NCBI GenBank assembly: GCA_025667525.1
Contig: CM046877.1
Location: 298,774,364 to 298,838,363 of the forward strand
Source: Glebionis coronaria
Lineage: Eukaryota; Streptophyta; Magnoliopsida; Asterales; Asteraceae
DNA: 64,000 nucleotides
Direction: 5' to 3'
A program made the translations under genes and the position numbers. Numbering within the stretch: position 1 is the first letter of the stretch; each line of letters starts with the position of its first letter. Positions 56,732 through 64,000 of this stretch are shown here, piece by piece. The notes below the pieces were generated by a model. It saw only the letters and a list, made by a program, of their open reading frames with translations, was not told the origin of the DNA and did not search any database.

Positions 56732-59700
56732 TGATAGTTGTAAAATTACCCCTTTAGGAAAAGGATGGCAATTAGGGCAAGTAAGCACGACGATTTAGGA
56801 AAACCGTGTGTAAATGACACTAAAATGAGTTCGTTCTCAAGGAGGCTAGTGTGTTATGTGTGTAATGATTTGGATTAGATTTGTGATTATATTGTTTGAG
56901 AAAGAAAAATAGAAATGAGATTAGAAGAGAATGACGGTTACGAAGAAGGATTAAACTAAGTCGAAAAAGGTATACACGTAGAATCGTAAAAAGTACCAAA
57001 ATTAAAAATTTTAAACCTAAAAATTCCTAAAAATTACGAAAAATCCACAATAATATTCTAAGAGTTTACAAAAAATCCAAACTTGCCAAAACCTTTTAAT
57101 TAATTAGATAATGACTTTTTAATGCTAATTAAAGCCCTAAAAATCAAAATTAATTATTAAAAAGCGCTAAACAAGATTTTAAAGTTTGTAAACCTCAAAA
57201 ATACTCTAATTAAGCTAAAAAGTATTTTTCAAAATTTTAAAATCACTAAAAACTATTTTTAAACAATTAAAAACTCCTAAAATCAATTAAAACTTAAATT
57301 AATTCTAGAAAATAATTAAAACATTCTAAAAATGTTTGGAAAGTTTAAAAATTCCTAATTGAGTGTTTATAACGTAGGAAAAATAAAAAAACTTAGAAAA
57401 TCAGACTTTTAATTTTTAATAATAAAATAATATTAAAATAATATTAAAACTCCAAAAATCATAAAAAATTCTAAAAACTTGCAAACTAGCTTAATTTAAC
57501 CTAAATAACTCATAAATGAAAGTGAAATTACCTAAATACCCCTATTGGGCCTAGAAAATGGGCTAAACCCAAAAAAGTAGCTTATTGGGCCAAAATTGGG
57601 CCCAATAACAAAAAGTGTTCAAAATAAGCCCAAAAAGCACAGGTTGACTCAAAATTTGATTTTAAACAACTTTTTCCAAAGGCCCAAAAGCTGAATGTGT
57701 GAAATAAGCTAATTTATAACAAGCAGCTTATTCTTAATGGGCTTTTTGGCCCATTAAGCCATAAGCCAATGCCATAAGCTAAAATTTGACACACGAGCTT
57801 CTTTTGACCTAGATAAGACTTCTGCAAAAAGAAATTTGAAATAAGCCCAAGGAATAAGCCTGAAAATGCAATAAGCAATCTACACAAAACGACATAGTAG
57901 TCGTTTTTGAGTTCTAGGCCACCCCAAGTGCTGATTCAAGTTCCAAAAGCTTTGAAATGACTTAATTAAGCAAAATCAACAAAGAGTTTTCAAATAAGCT
58001 GACTCAATAAGCTGGAAAAAGCAAATAAGCACTTATGTAAAAGTCATATAAGTTGGTTTCCTAGAAAAAAGTCAAAGTCAAAGTCCAATAAGCTCCAGTC
58101 TACTTAAATGGGTCAAATAAGGAAGACATATCACAAAAAATAAGTTGTTGTAAGTCTGGATAAGCTAGAATAGCTTATTGATAAGCTGATGACAAATTAA
58201 CACTAGCAGGGGCTAGTTTTGAGTGTTGAGCAGTGGAAACTTTTTCCACTGCTTGACTTGTTTGACTTTTTGTCTTTAGTGACTTTTTTGGAGATTCAGA
58301 TTACACAAAGGCACCCAAATGATCTTTGGATTAAAAGGAGTCAATAACAATCAAAATAACACAATCACTAACACCCAATTGATACAGTTTAATCAATCAA
58401 TCACCAGACATGATACAAACATGAACAATAAGCAGTTGAGCACAAATAAGCAGTTTTAGCAATAATCAGCCAACCAAATTCAAACAAATGAATACACAAG
58501 CTATTAAAAACTCCAATAAGCAAGTCTAAACAGGTTTCATGCAATGGTTCAAAGAATTAAGCAAGATTCAAGCCAATGAAAGTTACTGATGAACACTAAC
58601 ACATGAAGTTTTCAACTTTGCTGATGTATTTGACACTTAAGCCAGATTCAACACCTCAAATCTTTCAAACAGGTTATAATAACTTTGTTTAAACCACTTT
58701 TAGCCCTAAGCATGCATACACACTAAGTGTTCCCAAAATCCTAAGTTAAAACAGGCAATATCAAAGTCTATATAGCAGATTGTTTGATTCAAGGCTTCAA
58801 ACCCAAAAACTTGCAGTAAAACACTCTCAACAAGGTATTTATCAAATACAAAGCATAAACACAAACTTCCCTTAACACAATAACACAAAATCAACTCAAA
58901 CAGGTAGACCCAAACACCCTTTTATCTTTTCCAAATCAAATTTTTCAAAGTAAAAGTGAGATTCAAGACTACCCAAGCATCAATTAACACTAAAACAGGT
59001 AAGATTAACAGATTCAAGCAGATTTAAGCCACAAAATTCACAAGAACACAAGCCACATACAAATATCACCAAAAATCAAGATTTAAGCAGATTTTAGGAT
59101 TAAGTATGCAAACCTCATGGATGTACATCCACACCCATGAATTTTGAGCTTATGTGCTAGCAAGAACAAGCACAAGCTTCCACAATAAAGCCTGCTAAGA
59201 ATCAACAAAGTTAGAAGCACAAGTATAAAAATCAGAAACTTGAAAAATCTTGATTAATGCAACCTTGTTACCCCACACTTGATTATCCCCAAGTTATAAG
59301 CCTCACCACACCTTAATCAACTCAATTAGGATGCTATGATCAGCCCTATAACCCAAGAATTCCAAGATAGAAACAAGAACTTAGCAAAATATCAAGAAAA
59401 TGAGAAAATGTGCAAACTTTTGCACACTCCTCTTTTGAAAACAGGTTTTAAACTTCAAATTCAGTAAGCAATAAACATAAACAAGCAGTAAATAGATGGC
59501 ACTTGGTCTTTCTTCAAAACACTGAACTCAAATTCATTAATCAGAAAGAGGGTTTACAAGTGCTTGAACAAAGGAAAAACCAAAAGCAAACATTTATGTG
59601 GGACCCTATACCCTTTATATAGAGGGTGTACATGGTCTGCATAAGCTAAAAACTAAAAACCCTAGCTTGTGGAAGTCCCAAAATACCCTTGCTGCATTTT

Positions 59701-60973
59701 GAAAATCTTGGCTTCATGTGACTTTGAATTGGCGTTTTGTGGAGGTGGCAAGTGTGAAATTTGCATCCAATGGTGTATATCAAGCTTAAGGAGTAAGCAG
59801 GAATCTGAGTTGTTGATTCTCTGGCTTCTTTTGGCATTTTCCCCAAAGGTGGTGTAGAAGGGTTTAACATGTGAGCTGGTATGGTGACGTGGCCAAGGTT
59901 TTAAGGTGGGGTTGGGTTTATTCTCACCTTAATCATATATCTGGAGTGAATTAAGGTGTAATTGCAAGTGATTTAGAAAAACCCAATTTTGTCAAGAACA
60001 CTAAGAACAGGTGGTTTGATCTTCTTTTGTGTTTAAAAAATGTGTTTAGCGCGTTATTTAACTAATCAGATTAATTAGTTAAATAATGCTGAGTGGATGT
60101 GTGAGGTGGACAAAAGGTGGAAGGGGATTGGTGGGTTTTGGTGAGTGGGGCACGTGTCATGCCTTGGTTGGTTAAGGTAACTATTATGTCTGCCAGGTTT
60201 AACCCTCAATCTTTTATACTCCTTTCACTTGCAAATTAAACAGCCAAAAACGTATTCCCTTTGTATTTCAAAGTTTCATTCTCACACTTTTGCCCCAAAT
60301 ACTTTTCCAAAGTATATTCAGGGGTATTTCTTGCCATTTGATGATTCTTGAAGGGCTGATTTGGTAATTTCTTCAATGGTAATGGTCTTGACTTGTTTGA
60401 TTGGTATTTTGGAGGACTTAAATTGCCAATTCTTAATGATTGAAGGACCATTTTTGCCAAATCTTCAAAGTTGATGGTCCTTTTTGTAATTTTGGAATTT
60501 TCAAAGGACCAAACTTGTAATTTCTTGTACTTTGAAGGACTTCATGATATATTTGACTTTGTGAAGGATATTGGTTGACAATTTAGCTTTGTTGAGGGGC
60601 TAAACTTGCCAATTCTTCAAAGTGGAGGGCCCTTTTTGTAATTTTGACAAACTTTAGGGACCAAACTTGTAATTATGAGGATACAAGGGTATAAAGTGTC
60701 AATTCTTCAATATTGGAGGACCCTTCTTCATAATTCTTCAAATCTTCAAGGGTAAATCTTGTGTGAGTCTTCATTAGGGCTTGGTTCATTGTGCGGCTTC
60801 ATTTCTCGTGTTCGTTTTTGCATGATTCTTGTGATCTTTTGTCATTTTCTCAATTTCCGTACCTAAAATACACAAGCAACAAACACAAGCATATATATGG
60901 GTGTTTTGATGATATTTAATGCATTTTAAGCCCTATTTGGATGATGAGACTATGTATAAAAGCAGTCTCATCA
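56732..60973 (-). mobile_element. Athila-2 5' LTR (4,242 bp)
   Basis: The minus strand runs TGATGAGACTG to CTATCA. TATA TATATAAA is at 59614-59621 (minus), within ACCCT..AGGGT. The first 31 bp form a hairpin: GATGAGACT pairs with AGTCTCATC (60943-60972). The sequence has the two U3 repeats (60400-60730), the GCTTAT-rich R-U5 and an AT-rich end. ORFs 58706, 59646 and 60236 recur in the other LTRs but are not gene-like. Confidence 0.93.
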
Positions 60974-61308
60974 ATGGGCTTTTGCTTGAAGCATGTGATT
61001 CACACGTTGGGAATTAAATCCCCAAGTTTATCGGAAGCAACATGATGTGGTCCTTAATCCTGACGTGGCTCATTCCCTTGATTTAATTGGCTGTGACTGC
61101 CAATATTCCCCAATCCACCAATCATGAGAGCCCAAGTCAGCTCTAAACAAACACAACTAGCACAAATCATGCCATGATGGCGATCCGCATGACCCCTGAA
61201 TAATTATTAGCCGTAGATGAAGAAAAAGAGAGAGAAAAGAAGAATTGAAAGGCCAAGATCACTCTCTGTGCTCACCAAGATTCATAAAGAAGGTTTTTAG
61301 GGTTTCCG

Positions 61309-61315
61309 TATAAAA
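61309..61315 (+). promoter_or_regulatory. TATA box of the X-right LTR
   Basis: TATAAAA, followed by CCCCCC; equivalent to 2465-2471 of X-left. Confidence 0.65.
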
Positions 61316-62487
61316 CCCCCCTCATTATGTAATGTTGTGTGCCAATTTTATTTTAATTTTTTTATTATGCAAAAAAATAGTTTAGATTAATTGTATTTTC
61401 TTATTTTCAGTATTGTAATCATCGTTTAATATTAATGAAAAGTTATTTAAGGTTTTTTTAATTTGTGTCTCATTTTTTACTGTTGAAGTTATTTGATTAT
61501 TGCAATTTAATCTTGGAATTATTTAGTCATAATAATTTAAATATTATTTAAGCAAAGTTAATTAATAGCTTGTTTAAATAATTTAAAATAAATATTGGAA
61601 GGAATTTCCCCTACTGGGAAGTTGATAAAATAAAAAAGAGGTTCGAATAGAGTATTGGTTCGTTTGGGTTTATGTTCATGGTTCGAATGATGATGATGAT
61701 GATATTTGGGTAAGGTGGTGTTCGATTCGGTCTAAAAGGGGGTTCAGCGCTACCCTTCTTCCTAAAGGTTTTTGTCATCAGGTTATATCTCCTTTTATTT
61801 TCAAGTTTTAGATTAAATAAGTTTACTTGTTTGATTAAGTCTGTTCGTTTAGTCTGAGTAAGTTTTTTTGCTTGAGTTTCTGATTATTATTTCGTTTTCA
61901 GTATTAGCCTGCTAGAAGTTTTACTTTTAGTTTAGGTATTGTTTGCTTATCTGATTTTTGATTAGTTTTTATTTTCTTATTCTAGGTTTAATTTCACTGA
62001 GTTAGTAGTGTTTGGATCTGCTAGTGTTTGCTTTGTCATAGTTTTTATCTGCTTTATCTTTGATTGGATTCGAGTATTAGTTGTTGATAAGATTTGTGTT
62101 TGATCTGCATTAGACTGCTAGATATTAGCTGTTTGAGTATTTTTGAGTTTTTGGTTTGATTAGTTTGCTTATTTTCAGTATAGATTTGCTTATTAGGACT
62201 TTTTAGCTTATTGGATTTTAGTCAGATATTTTTATTATTGTTCGAAGCTTAGATTTGCTTATTTATCTGCTATTGGTTTGTTTTGCTTGATAGTCATAAG
62301 TTTGCTTTTCTTATTGTTTTATGCTTATTATCAGTTTCTATTTGCTTTTTAAGTGTCAGCTTATTTGCTTATTGACTGTTTTGTATTGTGCTTATTTGGT
62401 TTTATTGTTTTGCTGATATTGCTGCCAAATGCAACAGACTCACTTGGTCTGTATGTTTTAAACTGCCAAAAATAAAAATTCTAAATT

Positions 62488-62580
62488 AAAAAAAAATATA
62501 ACAAAATTTGTATCCAGCTAGACTCGAACCCCTGACCCTTCGTTTAACTGCCCGACGCTTTACCATCTCATCTAGTGCTT
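62488..62580 (-). promoter_or_regulatory. tRNA-like Pol III promoter unit, antisense in the X-right LTR
   Basis: The minus strand has A-box-like TAGATGAGATGG (62563-62574), B-box GGTTCGAGTCT (62519-62529 region) and a run of eight T residues 20-30 bp further (62488-62495). A 4-bp D-stem (GATG..CGTC) is possible. It is in the same place and orientation relative to the element as 1291-1370. Confidence 0.55.
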
Positions 62581-63177
62581 CTTTTTAGTTTATCTTTAGT
62601 CCGTTTAATTAACATAGGCTATTAGTTCGCTGTCAGTTTATTTCAAATAGTTTAAATACAAGTTTTGTTTAATTAATTTAAAAGTTTTTTTATATATTTA
62701 CTGTTATAAAGTTTTTAAATAATAAAGAAATAAAAACAAACAAAATATTTTAATTACTTTAATAAATTTAAATTGTTTTTAAAACTAGTTTTTAAGATTA
62801 GTTTTTAATTAATTTAGTCTGATATAAAAATAATTTAAATATATTTCATTTAAAAGTTTTAGTAGAAATTAATTAGATTAAATAGATTTAAGTTTTACTT
62901 AAAAATAGTTTTCAAATTAGTTTAAATAGTTTTATATATAGTCTAAATTAGTTATAAATTTTAAATAGTTTTAAAATAGTGTTATTAGTTTTAATTAATT
63001 AGTTGTAATTAAATATTTCCTTTTTAATTAAATTAAATAGTTTTTAATAGTTCTTAGTTTTAAAATACCAAACCAAGTACGTTTTACCAAGAACAATTAA
63101 TCCACGTTTAAGTCCGATATCAATTTGAGTGAGTCGAGGAGAGAACGATAAATTGCACAAAAATACCTACATTAAAT

Positions 63178-63195
63178 TGGCGCCGCTGCCGATTC
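63178..63195 (+). promoter_or_regulatory. Primer binding site, Asp-tRNA type (X-right)
   Basis: TGGCGCCGCTGCCGATTC, 3 nt (AAT) after the LTR end ACATTA. The first 14 bases match the Athila-2 site. Confidence 0.85.
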
Positions 63196-63920
63196 GCTCG
63201 TTACGATTGACGATTTCGTGAGACGGTTCGGATTCTGGGATCCGTTCATTTTGAACGTTACTTTTCTTGCAAAAAAAGAATCAAAAACACAAAAAAAATC
63301 AAAAACTTAAAAATACCAAAAAATTAAAAAATCACAAAAGCAAACTCTTTCCTAAGATTTGCACCAGAAAAATTAAAAAATCCAAAAGTAATACTTTTCC
63401 TAAAGTATTACACCAAAAATATTACGTATTATTGTTATTTTTCTTATTTCGATTTCTTTCGCTTTTATTGTGAATATATATTTTTCTTAAAAAATACAAA
63501 AAGATTTTTCTTTTACTATATTATATTACGTAGAACAATTAATTTACTACTTTCAAATAAGACCTTAGTTGGGATTTCATCACCTAACTATTGTATTCGA
63601 ATCCTAAACAAGTAAAAAGGGCAAAATAGATAAATACTAGTAAGAAGTTTGAACTCGATTTATACAAACTATAAGGTGGGTATAAGGCGACGCGCTATAA
63701 AAGGACGTCTAAGGAAAAAGGTTTTTAAGTGCTTTGTGCCACCTCGTTTCCCCGCTTGCTTGTGCGTATATTAAGAGGGACGACCGATTATTGGTTTGCC
63801 AACTCAAGTAGTATTACGTATATATTTTTGTAGCTTTTTGATATTGCACCTCGAGAGGGATAATCCCTTTCCTCTCAAAGTCGACCGAGGTTTCCTACCT
63901 CATTCCTTGATTTTAATTGT
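63196..63920 (+). other. X-right 5' leader
   Basis: Untranslated leader of 0.7 kb, inverted copy of 40-760. The conserved block is at 63660-63775. The Lys/Asn-rich ORF at 63267-63473 is a translation of an A-rich tract. Confidence 0.75.
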
Positions 63921-64000
63921 ATGCGCACTACCGCGCGTACATACATACCGATTGGTGTACCAAATACTTCTAATTCTTCCAAAAAGAAGAAGAAGAAAAA
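63921..64000 (+). CDS. X-right element: start of probable gag (partial)
   Basis: ATG at 63921 opens MRTTARTYIPIGVPNTSNSS and then a Lys run, cut by the window end. The first 13 residues match X-left with two or three substitutions, which supports a genuine start. A basic N-terminus is also seen in the Athila-2 gag. No capsid motif is reached. Confidence 0.45.
   Translation, partial: MRTTARTYIPIGVPNTSNSSKKKKKK

Larger units (their letters stand above)
45218..60973 (-). mobile_element. Athila-2: Ty3/Gypsy Athila-type element, minus strand (15.8 kb)
   Basis: Read on the minus strand: 5' LTR 60973-56732, PBS 56728-56711, gag-pol 56013-50271, PPT near 48443-48455, 3' LTR 48442-45218. It is better preserved than Athila-1 but has stops and frameshifts. 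It sits inside the X-right 5' LTR. The right flank starts ATGGG and the left flank of the composite ends TTGGGG, only an imperfect duplication. Confidence 0.95.
60974..63174 (+). mobile_element. X-right 5' LTR, second segment
   Basis: Resumes after the Athila composite with ATGGGCTTTTGC and ends CCTACATTA. It aligns with the reverse complement of 779-2830. TATAAAA is at 61309-61315 with flanking GGGTTT and AACCCCCC. A (GAT)n microsatellite is at 61687-61704. GCTTAT motifs cluster at 61945-62400. The last 500 bp are AT-rich. The total X-right LTR is about 2,978 bp. Confidence 0.9.

Noticed and set aside
56567..56788. 73-codon ORF across the Athila-2 PBS
   Set aside because: Spans LTR end, PBS and leader; no coding signal.
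63267..63473. Lys/Asn-rich 68-codon ORF
   Set aside because: A translation of an A-rich leader tract; the X-left copy does not keep it.
1..64000. One giant terminal-inverted-repeat or fold-back transposon spanning the window
   Set aside because: The inverted ends contain LTR, PBS and leader in the order of two ordinary 5' LTRs pointing outwards, with different flanking bases.

Overview
This is 64 kb of plant nuclear repeat DNA with no host gene, rRNA gene or intact tRNA gene. It is a nest of LTR retrotransposons up to four levels deep. The best guess for the source is a eudicot, probably Asteraceae. The Copia polyprotein and the long extra reading frame downstream of its pol look like the Copia type I know from Tanacetum and relatives, and the Gypsy gag-pol looks like the Athila type of the same family. 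That assignment comes from memory and inference; no database was searched.

Layout. The base layer is one old Ty1/Copia element (Copia-1, at least 3604-37205, + strand). It holds the gag 3' end, protease, integrase, reverse transcriptase, RNase H, a spacer, a third ORF of about 1,000 codons, a polypurine tract and the first 10 bp of the 3' LTR. It is broken by two solo LTRs (A, 4552-6374; B, 33892-35787), by a 21.6-kb Athila-type Gypsy element (Athila-1, 9164-30776, TSD GTAGA), by a minus-strand non-autonomous Copia-like element (NA-2, from 37206) and, on its left, by an element of an Athila-related family called X here. Athila-1 carries its own insertions: NA-1 (10134-13949) in the 5' LTR and solo LTR C (28866-29959) in the 3' LTR.

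Right part. A second X element starts at 40190 and runs off the right edge. Its 5' LTR is split by a 20-kb Athila composite (40967-60973). The composite is a plus-strand 4,242-bp LTR joined tail-to-tail to a complete minus-strand Athila element (Athila-2, 45218-60973). The two X 5' LTRs point outwards, so the two ends of the window are inverted copies of each other (about 1-3603 and 60974-64000).

How the parts work. Each autonomous element encodes the usual capsid, protease, reverse transcriptase, RNase H and integrase, but every copy carries stops, frameshifts or deletions, so none looks able to move by itself. Primer sites differ: the Athila and X elements have an Asp-tRNA-type PBS 3 nt after the LTR, and NA-1 has an initiator-Met-type PBS.

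Most unusual signals: (1) the tail-to-tail LTR junction at 45209-45217, which keeps exactly the 3 nt that unintegrated cDNA carries beyond the LTR; (2) a CGYTGACA motif repeated nearly 30 times through coding and non-coding parts of Copia-1; (3) a hairpin at the very start of the LTR in several unlike families; (4) a tRNA-like Pol III promoter antisense in both X LTRs, with conserved boxes but a diverged body; (5) a sense-strand GCTTAT motif scattered through the R-U5 of several families; (6) six PPT-like tracts in NA-1. I saw no immunity-like or enzymatic system beyond retroelement functions.
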